A stretch of 64,000 bases of DNA, taken from positions 4,712,501-4,776,500 of the forward strand of contig NZ_PGEP01000001.1 in assembly GCF_002797445.1 (NCBI RefSeq). The letters run 5' to 3'. The notes under the pieces were generated by a model. That model made no database searches and was not told where the DNA came from. It saw nothing but the letters and a program-made list of their open reading frames with translations. The position numbers were made by a program, and so were the translations under genes. Shown here in pieces: positions 20,651-29,581 of the stretch. Numbering within the stretch: the first letter of the stretch is position 1; each line of letters begins with the position of its first letter. The stretch is from Acidovorax sp. 69 (GTDB lineage: Bacteria > Pseudomonadota > Gammaproteobacteria > Burkholderiales > Burkholderiaceae_C).

Positions 20651-20684
20651 GCGTGCTCTACACACCGCAGTGTGTGGAGCACGC
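20651..20684. other. 15-bp stem-loop downstream of the CX10C-repeat gene
   Basis: GCGTGCTCTACACAC-CGCA-GTGTGTGGAGCACGC is almost perfectly self-complementary, with one T-G wobble. It lies 37 bases beyond the stop of the minus-strand gene ending at 20721 and 91 bases before the hemerythrin start. There is no T-run on either side, so it may be a Rho-dependent 3' end or stability hairpin. Confidence 0.55.
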
Positions 20685-20720
20685 ATTCCACCGGATACGG
20701 CCCGGTGCGAACGGGTCAGA

Positions 20721-21302
20721 TCAACTCTGGCCGTACATGCGTTTGGCGTCGTCCACACATTTGGACTTCAGGTCACCCGACAACGCATCGCAGCGCTCCT
20801 TGGCCGCCTTGTAATTGGCCTCATTCTTTTCTGCAGCGGCGTCCTTGCGGGTTTCGGCGACATGGGCCGCCTTCTCCGCGGAGTTGTCCGCAGGCTTGGC
20901 CTGCGCTGCGGCAACCTTGGCGTTTTCCTTGGCCTTCACATGTTCGGCCTTGGCGTCCTTCACGCAGACATCCTTGGCATTGCCGGTGAGGTCATCACAC
21001 TTTTCCTTGGCAACCGCGTAGGCGGCATCAGCGCGGGCGTCAGCCACCTTCTGGCTGGCCTTGGCGCTGGGCTTGTACTGGGCATCCAGATCGGCTTTGG
21101 CCACGTTTTCGGTGCCCTTGGCCTCCTTCATGCAGATGTCCTTGGCGTTGGCCTTGAGGGCATCGCATTTTTGTTTGTTCATCTTGTAGTCTGCCGATAT
21201 ACCGTCCTTGGCAGCCTTGTACTCAGGCTGTGTCATGGCGATGGCAGAGGTGGCCAGCAGGCCAGCAGCGACAGAGGCGATGAAGGTGCGTGCAAATTTC
21301 AT
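20721..21302 (-). CDS. Exported protein with three CX10C modules, function unknown
   Basis: 193-residue periplasmic protein with a clear signal peptide (MKFARTFIASVAAGLLATSAIA). The mature part is Lys/Ala-rich and helical. It contains three copies of a module of the form YxxAKxxCDxLxxxxKxxC: CDALKANAKDIC, CDDLTGNAKDVC and CDALSGDLKSKC. The cysteine spacing (10 residues) is identical in each, and there are no other cysteines in the mature protein. Three intramodule disulfides or metal binding are plausible. No family is recognised. It is preceded on the strand by the CsbD stress gene, 112 bases away. The start at 21302 has a good GGAG site. Confidence 0.8.
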   Translation of the reverse strand: MKFARTFIASVAAGLLATSAIAMTQPEYKAAKDGISADYKMNKQKCDALKANAKDICMKEAKGTENVAKADLDAQYKPSAKASQKVADARADAAYAVAKEKCDDLTGNAKDVCVKDAKAEHVKAKENAKVAAAQAKPADNSAEKAAHVAETRKDAAAEKNEANYKAAKERCDALSGDLKSKCVDDAKRMYGQS

Positions 21303-21413
21303 GGGTTTCTCCTCGGGGAAATTGGGGTTGTGAACAGGTGCGTTGTGGCAACCTGGGTACAGGCTCTGGCGGCATGCGGGGTGATGGCCCCGCACCCAGC
21401 GCCTGAAAGCAGG

Positions 21414-21632
21414 TCAATCGTTGAAGCGAAAGTCAGGATGGCGGGCCTGCCATTCCTTGAGTTGCTTTTCGGCTGCGTCACGTGCGATGCCCTGACGTTC
21501 TTGCAGCGTCCCCAGAAACTGCTCGCGCTTGCCGTCGATGACGTCGAAGTCGTCGTTGGTGAGCTTGCCCCACTGCTCGATCATCTTGCCCTTGAACTGC
21601 TTCCAGTTGCCCTTGATGGTGTCTTCATTCAT
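21414..21632 (-). CDS. CsbD family stress-response protein
   Basis: 72-residue hydrophilic protein. MNEDTIKGNWKQFKGKMIEQWGKL is the family signature, followed by DVIDGKREQFLGTLQERQG. CsbD-like proteins are induced by general stress in many bacteria; their biochemical role is unknown. The ATG at 21632 is preferred over the upstream in-frame start at 21647 because it begins the conserved MNEDxIKG. It sits directly before the exported CX10C protein, which may belong to the same stress transcript. Confidence 0.93.
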   Translation of the reverse strand: MNEDTIKGNWKQFKGKMIEQWGKLTNDDFDVIDGKREQFLGTLQERQGIARDAAEKQLKEWQARHPDFRFND

Positions 21633-22003
21633 GGTGTGCATCCTCAAAAAACTTCGCGTCAGCCATCCACTCGGAATGCGTGGAACCTTTGCGTGATGCG
21701 ATGGGGTTCACTGTAAAAATGATCTGGAGCAGGCGCCGTAGTCCATGCCACGCAGCACACGTCAGCACAGGACTACGGGCGTGACGGACATCGCCGATGA
21801 AGTCGCTCCCGCCCTCTGGCGAAGACCAGCGAGGGCTCCATGCAAGGTACAAGGTGTTGCAATGGCCCATCATTCAGGCCGTTGGCGCAGCGGGCATTGC
21901 ATAGGCGTGTTTCGCTTGGTAACACTTGTGTTTCCAGGCGGGCGTGGCGTGTGATTTAGTCATGACTGTGCTGCCAGCGGCAGACTTTTTGACCACGACC
22001 ACC
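21633..22003. other. Gene-free divergent region between csbD-like and DUF1800 genes
   Basis: 371 bases with no convincing gene. The only structure I see is an inverted repeat CCGTAGTCC (21736-21744) / GGACTACGG (21770-21778) with a 25-base loop, a possible regulator site. Promoters for both flanking genes must lie here, but no good consensus pair was found. Confidence 0.5.
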
Positions 22004-23878
22004 ATGACACATTCATACGAGGAGACTCTGACAACCGCGGTTGCAGAGGCACCAGAGGGCATGCCCCTTCCCCCCGAACACTCCACCATCGCCAGCAGGG
22101 CCCACCCGCCCTTGCTGACCGCGCTGTTTGCGTCCACCGCCCTGGCCGCCTGCGGAGGCGGCGGTGGCGACAGCGCGCCAGGCACGGGGACACCCAGTGC
22201 ACCTGTGCCATCCACCCCCTCGCTGGGCAACTACGCCCATCCCTCCGCAAGCACGGACAACGAGGCCGCACGCTTTCTGTTGCAGGCACAGTTCTCTGCG
22301 TCGACCCCCGAGATTGCCGCGCTACGGTCAACCACCTATGCCAGCTGGCTGGACAGCCAGTTCAGCGCCTCCGCCAGCCAGACGGGCTGGGACTGGCTGA
22401 ACCAGCGCGGTTATGCCGCCATCAGTGACGCTACGGCCTATTACGACAACTCCTACCCGGCCGACTACATGATCTGGAACCAGCTCATGAAGTCCCCCGA
22501 CGGTCTGCGCAAGCGTGTGGCCCTGGCGCTCTCCGAAATCTGCGTGGTGTCGCTCACCGGGGTGGACATCACCTGGCGCTGCCACGCCATGGCCTGGTAC
22601 TGGGACCAACTGGTCAACAACGCATTTGGCAACTACCGCTCAATCCTGGAAGACGTCACGCTCAACGCGGCCATGGGTTACTACCTCAACACCCGTGGCA
22701 ACCAGAAAGAGAACGCGGCCACGGGCCGCCAGCCGGATGAGAACTACGCCCGTGAGGTGATGCAGCTCATGTCCATCGGGCTGGTGGAACTCAACCCCGA
22801 TGGAACCGCCAAGAAGGACGGCGCGGGCAAACCCATCGACAGCTACACGATGAACGACGTGACCCATCTGGCACGCGTCTTCACCGGCTACGACTACGAC
22901 CAGACGCAGAACGCGCCCACCACAGTGCCGGGCACGTCGCGTGTGGTGTCCAACACCACATTCGCGCGCCTGCCCATGGCGCTCAATACCTCACGCCATT
23001 CCACGCTGGCCGCTACCTTCCTCGGCACCACCGTGCCAGCCAACACTGCCGGGGCCGCTGCGCTCAAGACCGCGCTGGACACCCTGTTCAACCACCCCAA
23101 CGTAGGCCCATTCATTGGCAAACAGCTGATTCAGCGCCTGGTCACCAGCAATCCGTCGCCCGCTTACGTGGCCCGTGTGACGGCGGCTTTCAATAACAAC
23201 GGAGCGGGTGTGCGCGGCGACCTGCGCGCCGTGGTCAAGGCCATCTTGCTGGACGACGAGGCACGCGCGCCCGCCGGGCTCACCCAGCCGGGCTTTGGCA
23301 AGCTGCGCGAGCCCATGCTGCGCTTCGTGCAGTGGGGCCGCACCTTTGGCCTGAACTCGGCCCAGGGCAGCTGGAAGATCGGCGACCTGAGCGACCCAGG
23401 CTCCCGCCTGGGGCAAAGCCCGCTGCGCTCGCCCTCGGTGTTCAATTTTTTCCGGCCTGGCTATGTGCCACCCTCGACCGCGCTGGCGGCCAGCGGCGCC
23501 GTGGCGCCCGAGTTCCAGCTGGTCAACGAAAGCAGTGTGGGCGGCTACCTGAACTACATGCAGGGCGTCATCCGCAACGGCATCTACGTCAACGCCCCTG
23601 ATCTGCCCAACAACGGCAGCACCCCCAGCAATGGCTACGACATCAAGGCCCCCTACACGAACGAACTGGCGCTGGTCACCGACGCCGATGCCCTGGTCGC
23701 CCGCATCAACCTGCTGATGTGCGCAGGCCAGTTGTCGGCAGCCACGGTCAAGCTCATTTCGGATGCATTGAAGGCAACGCCCGTCACGGCGGCCAGCACC
23801 GACAGCGCCAAGCTCGACCGTGTGGCTGCCGCCATCTTCCTGGTGATGGCTGCGGCCGAATACCTCGTTCAAAAGTAA
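22004..23878 (+). CDS. DUF1800 domain lipoprotein
   Basis: 624-residue predicted lipoprotein: a hydrophobic segment ends in the lipobox ALAAC followed by a glycine-rich linker. The DUF1800 domain covers most of the rest, with conserved blocks such as ENYAREVMQLMSIGLVELN, LARVFTGYDYD, PFIGKQLIQRLVTSNPSPAYV and SPSVFNFFRPGY. The biochemical role is unknown; these proteins are nearly always paired with a DUF1501 protein, as here (41 bases downstream). The start is uncertain: ATG 22004 is used, but ATG 22061 would give a shorter, more usual leader. Confidence 0.88.
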   Translation: MTHSYEETLTTAVAEAPEGMPLPPEHSTIASRAHPPLLTALFASTALAACGGGGGDSAPGTGTPSAPVPSTPSLGNYAHPSASTDNEAARFLLQAQFSASTPEIAALRSTTYASWLDSQFSASASQTGWDWLNQRGYAAISDATAYYDNSYPADYMIWNQLMKSPDGLRKRVALALSEICVVSLTGVDITWRCHAMAWYWDQLVNNAFGNYRSILEDVTLNAAMGYYLNTRGNQKENAATGRQPDENYAREVMQLMSIGLVELNPDGTAKKDGAGKPIDSYTMNDVTHLARVFTGYDYDQTQNAPTTVPGTSRVVSNTTFARLPMALNTSRHSTLAATFLGTTVPANTAGAAALKTALDTLFNHPNVGPFIGKQLIQRLVTSNPSPAYVARVTAAFNNNGAGVRGDLRAVVKAILLDDEARAPAGLTQPGFGKLREPMLRFVQWGRTFGLNSAQGSWKIGDLSDPGSRLGQSPLRSPSVFNFFRPGYVPPSTALAASGAVAPEFQLVNESSVGGYLNYMQGVIRNGIYVNAPDLPNNGSTPSNGYDIKAPYTNELALVTDADALVARINLLMCAGQLSAATVKLISDALKATPVTAASTDSAKLDRVAAAIFLVMAAAEYLVQK

Positions 23879-23919
23879 GCCCCCATCACCGTCTCCGACA
23901 GAACCGAAGAAGCCACGCC

Positions 23920-25374
23920 ATGCATCTGCTTCAACCAGAACTCCACACCCGCCGCGCGTTTCTGCGCCGCTCCACCCAGCTGGGCCTTGCGGGCACGGCC
24001 CTGCCCTTTGCGCTGAACCTGGCCGCCATGGGCGAGGCAGCCGCCTTCACCGCCACCGACTACAAAGCCCTGGTCTGCGTCTTCCTCTACGGCGGCAACG
24101 ACTACGCCAATACCGTCATCACCTACGACGACGACAGCTACAACCGCTACAACACCATCCGGGGCGGCGGCGGCGGGCAAACGGCGGGCGGCATTGCGCT
24201 GGCCAAGGCAGCCCTCGCCCCCACGCTGCTGACCCCCACCACAGCCCTGCCCGGGGGCCGCCAATACGCGCTGCACCCGGCCATGACGGGGCTGGCGGGC
24301 CTCTTCAACAGCGGCAAGGCCGCCGTGCAGCTCAACGTCGGCCCGCTGGTCGTGCCCCTGACCCGCACGCAGTACAACAGCGCCGACCGCGCCACCTACC
24401 CCGTGCCGCCCAAGCTGTTCTCGCACAACGACCAGCAGTCGGTATGGCAGTCGTCATCACCCGAAGGCTCCACCGTCGGCTGGGGTGGCAACGTCGGCGA
24501 CCTGGCGCTGTCGTCCAACGGCAACTCGCTGTTCACCTGTATCTCGGTCACGGGCAATGCGGTGTTCCTGTCGGGCGACTCGGCCTTGCAGTACCAGGTG
24601 AGCACCAATGGCGCGGTCGCCATCAGCGGGGTGAAGAACAAGGTGTATGGTTCGTCGGCGGTACAGAGCGCGCTCTCTTCGCTGATCCAGCAAACCAGCA
24701 CACAGACCCTGGAGAACGAGTACAACCGCATCACCACCCGCGCCGTCACGGCCGAAAGCCAGATCACGAGCGCGCTGTCGGCCGTGACGCTAACCACCCC
24801 CTTCCCCAGCAACAACTCGCTGGCCAACCAGATGAAGATGGTGGCGCGCCTGATCGGCGCCCGCACAGCGCTGGGCAGCAAACGCCAAGTGTTCATGGTG
24901 TCGCTGGGCGGCTTTGACCTGCACGACAACCTCATCGCGCAACAGCCGGTGCTGATGCAGCGTGTGAGCGAGGCCATGACCGCCTTCTACAACGCCACCG
25001 TGGAGCTGGGCGTGGCCGACAAGGTCACCGCTTTCACTGCCTCCGATTTTGGTCGCACGCTCAGCTCCAACGGCGACGGCTCAGACCACGGCTGGGGCAG
25101 CCACCATCTGGTGGTCGGCGGGGCGGTCAAAGGCAAGGCGTTTTATGGCAGCGCGCCGCCCGTCAGCACCACCAACACCGCAGCCCCCGAGGACCAGTGG
25201 CATGTGGGCCAGGGCCGCCTGCTGCCCACCACCTCGGTGGACCAATACGCGGCCACCTTGGCCAAGTGGTTTGGCGTGGCCGATGCCGAGATGGCCAGCG
25301 TGCTGCCCAACATCACACACTTCGGCACAGCGGCCGGGCGGCCAGACTACCCGGTGGACCTGGGGTTTTTGTAG
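23920..25374 (+). CDS. DUF1501 domain protein, Tat-exported
   Basis: 484-residue protein with a twin-arginine leader RRAFLRRSTQLGLAGTALPF, implying export of a folded protein. The DUF1501 domain (sulfatase-like fold) has VCVFLYGGNDYANTV at the start, VSLGGFDLHDN in the middle, and TASDFGRTLSSNGDGSDHGW GSHH toward the end, where the His/Asp residues probably bind metal. It forms a two-gene operon with the DUF1800 lipoprotein. The function is unknown. The in-frame ATG at 23920 is chosen; the frame extends back into DUF1800. Confidence 0.9.
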   Translation: MHLLQPELHTRRAFLRRSTQLGLAGTALPFALNLAAMGEAAAFTATDYKALVCVFLYGGNDYANTVITYDDDSYNRYNTIRGGGGGQTAGGIALAKAALAPTLLTPTTALPGGRQYALHPAMTGLAGLFNSGKAAVQLNVGPLVVPLTRTQYNSADRATYPVPPKLFSHNDQQSVWQSSSPEGSTVGWGGNVGDLALSSNGNSLFTCISVTGNAVFLSGDSALQYQVSTNGAVAISGVKNKVYGSSAVQSALSSLIQQTSTQTLENEYNRITTRAVTAESQITSALSAVTLTTPFPSNNSLANQMKMVARLIGARTALGSKRQVFMVSLGGFDLHDNLIAQQPVLMQRVSEAMTAFYNATVELGVADKVTAFTASDFGRTLSSNGDGSDHGWGSHHLVVGGAVKGKAFYGSAPPVSTTNTAAPEDQWHVGQGRLLPTTSVDQYAATLAKWFGVADAEMASVLPNITHFGTAAGRPDYPVDLGFL

Positions 25375-25462
25375 TTCCTACAGGCCGCCTTGCACGCGGA
25401 CAGCTGCAGGGCGAGCCCCTTTCCCGCCATCCCGGTACCATCCCGGATGGCGGCTATGAAAG

Positions 25463-26167
25463 CTACTGGCCCAGTTGCTCCACCCACACGGCCAGCTCAC
25501 CCGCCAGCTGGCTGGACGCCGCCGCCAGCGCGGCCACGCCGCCCGCCGCGTCGGCTGAGCGTGCGGGCTGTTGCACGATAAACACCCGCTGCCCACGCAG
25601 CGATTCGCCCGCTGGGGTCAGCTCGACCACCGTGGCGCGCAGGCGCACCACACCAGCACTGTCGGTGGCGCTGGTGAACAGGTGGCTGAACTCCTCCAGT
25701 TCGGTGCGCAGCACCAGGGGCAGCTTGCCGCCCTGGGCCGGGTCTCGTGCCTGGGCGGCGCCGTCGTCGGCTTTCAGGACGGCGCGGCGCTGGCCAAGCT
25801 GTTCGCGCAGGCGTTGTTGCAACAGTTGCGCGGGCGGCTGGCTCCAGCGGGCCTGGCTGTACGGGCGCAGTTGCTGGGCGTCGGCATAGGCCAGGCGGTA
25901 GAGCACGGCGTTGCTGCCCTCGGGCAGGCCCGGGGCTTCCACGTCAGCCAGCGCCAGCGGGGGAAGGGGTGCACGGCGGTCCGCAGGTGCTGTGGCCACG
26001 GTGCCTGCGCCAAAGTCATACAGCGCAGGACGCGCTGGCGGTGCTGGCAAGGCCGAGCAGCCAGCCAGCACCAGCAACGCAGCCGATAAGTTCAGGCGAA
26101 AAATGGCACCAGCGCTTGATTCATAAGCGCTGGCAGCTATGTTTTTGATAGTTTCATGCATAACCAT
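25463..26167 (-). CDS. ABC-type transport auxiliary lipoprotein (PqiC/YmbA-like)
   Basis: 234-residue outer-membrane lipoprotein of an MCE lipid transport system. The lipobox is LLVLAGC with Cys37 as lipidation site. The mature domain includes PALYDFG and LRTELEEFSHLF, as in PqiC-type proteins. The first 23 residues (KNIAASAYESSAGAIF) are encoded by a copy of palindromic repeat family 1, giving an unusually long polar n-region; no other ATG lies between it and the lipobox. It is the last gene of the permease-ATPase-MCE operon, 3 bases after the MCE gene. Confidence 0.88.
   Translation of the reverse strand: MVMHETIKNIAASAYESSAGAIFRLNLSAALLVLAGCSALPAPPARPALYDFGAGTVATAPADRRAPLPPLALADVEAPGLPEGSNAVLYRLAYADAQQLRPYSQARWSQPPAQLLQQRLREQLGQRRAVLKADDGAAQARDPAQGGKLPLVLRTELEEFSHLFTSATDSAGVVRLRATVVELTPAGESLRGQRVFIVQQPARSADAAGGVAALAAASSQLAGELAVWVEQLGQ
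26099..26146. repeat. Palindromic repeat family 1, within the 5' end of a gene
   Basis: CACCAGCGCTTGATTCATAAGCGCTGG is nearly a perfect palindrome, followed by CAGCTATG and TTTTT. It shares the 18-base core CAGCGCTTGATTCATAAG with the copy at 39.8 kb. On the minus strand it is translated as the N-terminus of the auxiliary lipoprotein. Confidence 0.75.
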
Positions 26168-26170
26168 TCC

Positions 26171-27136
26171 TCAAGGTGCCGCAAAACCCTGCTCACCAGG
26201 CCCGGGCGGGATGCGGCCCGAACCATAGATGAACAACTGTGGGTTGTCAGAAATGCCCCCGGCCGCCCGCCCCAACTGGCGCGCAGCCCGTGAGGTGTCG
26301 TCGGCGGCACGGTTCACGCGCGGCAGGGTGGCTGCGCTGAACTGATCGGCCGCCCGGGCCAGGGACTGGGTGCCGATGGTGATCTGGTCGATGGCGCCGC
26401 CCTCGGCGTTCAGGCGCTGGGTGGTTTTGCCCAGGTCCGCCGCCAAGGCAGACACGCTGGAGCCTGCCTGCTGTAGCGACTGCAAGGTCTGGCGCGCGTC
26501 GCTGGCCAGGGGTGGCAAAGCGGCCAATGCGGGGTCCAGGCGCTGGGTCACGGTGGCATCCAGCCGCTGGGTCAAGGTGTTGACGCTGCCTGCGGCCTGG
26601 CCGATGTGGGAGAGCGCTTCCGTCAGCTTTTGCTGGTTGTTGTCGCCGAGCAGCTGGTTGATGCGGCGGGTGGCCTCTTCCACCTGGTTCAGGATCGCCG
26701 GGGCCTGCTCGGCCAGCTTGCCAAACGGTGACGGCTTCAGTGGCAGACGCGGCAGGCCGCTGGGGCCGGGGGGCAGTTCGGGATAGGGATTGTCGGCATC
26801 GTCCAGCTGCACATGGGCCAGGCCCGTAACGCCCTGATAGCCCAGCACGGCAAACGTGGTGGGACTGATGGGGGCCTGTTCGTTGACAGCGATGCGGATC
26901 AGCACATTGCCGGTGACCTGGGGGTCAAACCCGATGCGCGTGACCTTTCCCACGGCCACGCCCTTGTAGCGCACAGTGGCCTGCGGCTGCAGGCCGCTCA
27001 CGCCGTCGCGGGTAGAGAGTTCGTATTGCTCGTAGCTGGCGTTGTCACGTGTGAGCCAGACGGCCAGGCCCGCCAGCAGGGCTGCGACCACCAGCACAAA
27101 GACGCCGGCAGCCAGCGCGTGGGATTTGTTTTCCAT
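26171..27136 (-). CDS. MCE-family substrate-binding protein (MlaD/PqiB-like)
   Basis: 321-residue periplasmic protein anchored by one N-terminal helix (about 9-28, AGVFVLVVAALLAGLAVWL). A single MCE domain (about 38-118) begins YEQYELSTRDGVSGLQPQATVRYKGV. The C-terminal half is a long helical region (VEEATRRINQLLGDNNQQ ... ) likely to form a trimer- or hexamer-associated tube or coiled coil. It carries lipids between the inner-membrane permease and the outer membrane. Its ATG overlaps the stop of the ATPase gene (ATGA), so the two are translationally coupled. Confidence 0.92.
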   Translation of the reverse strand: MENKSHALAAGVFVLVVAALLAGLAVWLTRDNASYEQYELSTRDGVSGLQPQATVRYKGVAVGKVTRIGFDPQVTGNVLIRIAVNEQAPISPTTFAVLGYQGVTGLAHVQLDDADNPYPELPPGPSGLPRLPLKPSPFGKLAEQAPAILNQVEEATRRINQLLGDNNQQKLTEALSHIGQAAGSVNTLTQRLDATVTQRLDPALAALPPLASDARQTLQSLQQAGSSVSALAADLGKTTQRLNAEGGAIDQITIGTQSLARAADQFSAATLPRVNRAADDTSRAARQLGRAAGGISDNPQLFIYGSGRIPPGPGEQGFAAP

Positions 27137-28008
27137 CAGGGGTGTTCCTTGTCAGGCAGAGGCGCGGCCTCCTGCAGGGCGGGCGTTGCGGATGTCTGTA
27201 CCGGGGCCATGGCGCGCTGGCCACGTTCGCCCATGAAGAAGTGTTCGATAAAGGGGTGCTTCACATGCGCGACCTCATAGGGAGGCCCGGTGACGATGAC
27301 TTTTTTCTCGGCCAGCACCGCCACCCGGGTGCTGAGCGCGAACAGCGTGTCGAGGTCGTGTGTGACCATGACCACGGTCAGACCGAGCGCGGCGCGCAGC
27401 TCGCGCAGCAGCGCACAGAAGTCATCGGAACTGCTCGGGTCCAGGCCGGCCGTGGGCTCGTCGAGCAGCAGCAGGGGCGGGTCCATGATGAGCGCACGCG
27501 CCAGCGCTACCCGTTTGACCATGCCTCCCGACAGATCGGCCGGCATGCGCGTGGCGTGCTCGGGCTTGAGCCCCACCATCTGCAGCTTGACCAAGGCGGC
27601 ATCGCGCACCAGCTCTGCGGGCAAGGTGCCCTGCTCGCGCAGTGCAAAGGCCACGTTGTCGAGCACATTGAAGGCCGAAAACAGCGCGCCATGCTGGAAC
27701 AACATGCCCACCCGGCTGGCGGCGCCTTCACGCCCCATCTCCGATGCGGGACGGCCCAGCACCGTGACCTGGCCGCGCGTGGGCCGGGCCAGGCCCAGAA
27801 TTTGCCGCAGCAACACGGTCTTGCCCGTGCCCGACCCCCCCACCAGCGACAGCATCTCGCCGGGCTGCACAGTGAACTCCAGGTCCTGGTGCACGGTGAA
27901 GGTTTCATCGCCCTTGCCAAACTGCGTCCACAGGCCTTGCACATCCACAATGGGCGGCTCGCCCGGCGCCACGGCAATGTGCTCGGGCTTGGCGATGCGC
28001 TCAGTCAT
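27136..28008 (-). CDS. ABC transporter ATP-binding protein, MlaF-like
   Basis: 290-residue cytoplasmic ATPase. Walker A GGSGTGKT (57-64), signature LSGGM (159-163) and Walker B LLLDEPTAGLD (180-190) are all intact; the LSGGMVKR form is typical of MlaF/MCE-type ATPases. It powers phospholipid transfer through the STAS-MlaE permease encoded upstream. The frame extends to 28191, but ATG 28008 (MTERIAKPEHIAV) is used because the upstream part overlaps a family 2 repeat. It sits 151 bases after the permease and overlaps the MCE gene start. Confidence 0.93.
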   Translation of the reverse strand: MTERIAKPEHIAVAPGEPPIVDVQGLWTQFGKGDETFTVHQDLEFTVQPGEMLSLVGGSGTGKTVLLRQILGLARPTRGQVTVLGRPASEMGREGAASRVGMLFQHGALFSAFNVLDNVAFALREQGTLPAELVRDAALVKLQMVGLKPEHATRMPADLSGGMVKRVALARALIMDPPLLLLDEPTAGLDPSSSDDFCALLRELRAALGLTVVMVTHDLDTLFALSTRVAVLAEKKVIVTGPPYEVAHVKHPFIEHFFMGERGQRAMAPVQTSATPALQEAAPLPDKEHP

Positions 28009-28062
28009 GGCCGCCCTCCCCGTCCACCACCCATAGGCCCGCGGCGCACGATACCGTCGCGC

Positions 28063-28158
28063 CCCCATGCCAGTGCCACCGTGGAGCTGGCTTTGCCAGG
28101 CCACAGGTGGCGCCCCCCGTCGAGGGAATGACGCGAAGCGGCTCAGGGGGGCTTCCTG
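28063..28158. repeat. GC-rich repeat family 2 inside the MCE operon
   Basis: In minus orientation: CCCCCCTGAGCCGCTTCGCG, TTCCCTCGACGGGGGGCGCC, CTGGCAAAGCCAGCTCCACG, GTGGCACTGGCATGGG. The order of blocks matches the copies at 14.4, 15.3 and 34.8 kb. It fills the permease-ATPase gap and could attenuate transcription between them. Confidence 0.65.
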
Positions 28159-28159
28159 G

Positions 28160-29284
28160 TCATATTCCGATGTTCTTGAAAGCGATGGCAAACAATGCGT
28201 CCACGATGATGACCATGGTGATCGACGTGACCACTGAGGCCGTGGTGCCCTCGCCCAGGCTCTGGGTGTTGGGCTTCACCCGCAGCCCCCAGTGGCAACC
28301 GATGAGCGCGATGAACGCGCCAAACACCACTGACTTGGCCATGGCCAGGCCGAGGTTGCCCACCTTCACGGCGGCAGGCAACGCCTGCACAAAGTACGCA
28401 GGGGAGATGTCCATTACCAGATCGGCAGCCAGCATGCCGCCCGCCAGCGCGGCCAGTGTGGTCCACACGCTGATAAGTGGCATGGCCAGCGCCAGCGCGA
28501 TGGTGCGTGGCATGACCAGCCGGAAGCCATGGGGAATGCCCATCACGCGCATGGCATCCAGTTCCTCGGTCACGCGCATCACGCCAATCTGCGCCGTGAT
28601 CGACGACCCCGAGCGCCCTGCCACCAAAATGGCCGCGAGCATGGGCCCGAGTTCACGAATCAGCGAGATGCCCAGAATGTTGACGATGAACGACTCGGCA
28701 CCGAACTGGCGCAGTTGCAAACTCATCAGATAGGCCAGCACCACACCGATCAAAAACCCCACCAGCGCCGTGATAGGCAGCGCCGTGGCGCCCATCCGGT
28801 ACAGGTGACCCGACACATCACGCCACGGCCCCCGGCGCGGCGCACGCACCAGGCGGCCCATGTCCAGCACCAGCTGGCCCACCATCTCCAGCAGGTGGCG
28901 CCCGTGGTCTACGCCATGCAGCACCAGCACGCCCAGGTGATCAACCTGCTCGCCCAGGCGCCAGGGCTCGGGTGGCGGGGCAGTGGTGGTGAATTGAGCC
29001 ACCCGCGCGAGCATGGTGCGCTGGCCGTCGGTGCAGGCCAGCTGTGCGGGCCAGGCGTGCTGCCAGTGGTTCCAGAGCAGTTGAGCGCCCACATGGTCCA
29101 GCCACTGCAGCTCCCGCAGGTCCCAGCCCAGAGCGGGAGCGACCATGTGGCTGCGCAACTGGTCAGACACCGCCTCCCACTGCGCCTCGGTGCCCAACTC
29201 GGCCGCCCCCCAGCGCCCACGCAACTGCGCACACGGCCCCTGGGGCGTATCGGCGCGAACAATGCGGGGGGCGTGGTCGGTCAT
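28160..29284 (-). CDS. MCE-type ABC permease with N-terminal STAS domain (MlaB-MlaE fusion)
   Basis: 374-residue inner-membrane protein. Residues about 10-110 look like a STAS domain (CAQLRGRWGAAEL ... WDLRELQWLDHVGAQLLWN), the role played by separate MlaB in E. coli. The rest is an MlaE-type permease with about five helices and signature blocks ESFIVNILGISLIRELGPML and GRSGSSITAQIGVMRVTEELDAM. It forms the channel of the lipid transporter with the following ATPase and MCE genes. No MlaC is encoded nearby. ATG 29284 (MTDHAPRIV) is chosen; the upstream extension to 29371 lacks support. Confidence 0.9.
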   Translation of the reverse strand: MTDHAPRIVRADTPQGPCAQLRGRWGAAELGTEAQWEAVSDQLRSHMVAPALGWDLRELQWLDHVGAQLLWNHWQHAWPAQLACTDGQRTMLARVAQFTTTAPPPEPWRLGEQVDHLGVLVLHGVDHGRHLLEMVGQLVLDMGRLVRAPRRGPWRDVSGHLYRMGATALPITALVGFLIGVVLAYLMSLQLRQFGAESFIVNILGISLIRELGPMLAAILVAGRSGSSITAQIGVMRVTEELDAMRVMGIPHGFRLVMPRTIALALAMPLISVWTTLAALAGGMLAADLVMDISPAYFVQALPAAVKVGNLGLAMAKSVVFGAFIALIGCHWGLRVKPNTQSLGEGTTASVVTSITMVIIVDALFAIAFKNIGI

Positions 29285-29430
29285 GGGTCGGGCCACCAAA
29301 GCAGCCAGAAGGAAGAGGACGTCAAGAACCAGAAAGGAAGAGCGTGCATGGTAGCGGAGCAAATCGCGCACGCCCTGTCGGACACCGGCCTGTCAAACAC
29401 AGACAGGCGCCGATGGTATGTAATTATTAT

Positions 29431-29480
29431 CAAATCGGCACCTAGCGCAATAACAACAAGCGTCAGTAGCTACTAAAAAT
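29431..29480. repeat. Palindromic repeat family 1, degenerate copy
   Basis: CAAATCGGCACCTAGCGC, spacer, ACAAGCGTCAGTAGCTACTAAAAATG follow the family order with several mismatches. It lies in the 297-base gap between the divergent permease and GMC oxidoreductase genes; nothing else is recognisable there. Confidence 0.45.
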
Positions 29481-29581
29481 GTAGCAATAGGCACACACCC
29501 TATCGACAGCGCGCGCACCGTCCGCACAATGGCGCACCGTTACACCCCTCGAACCTTTTCCACCATTGCCCGCCCCAGCCC

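Noticed and set aside
21736..21778. Terminator for the DUF1800 or csbD transcripts
   Set aside because: The 25-base loop and lack of T-run make a terminator unlikely, and both flanking genes are transcribed away from it.
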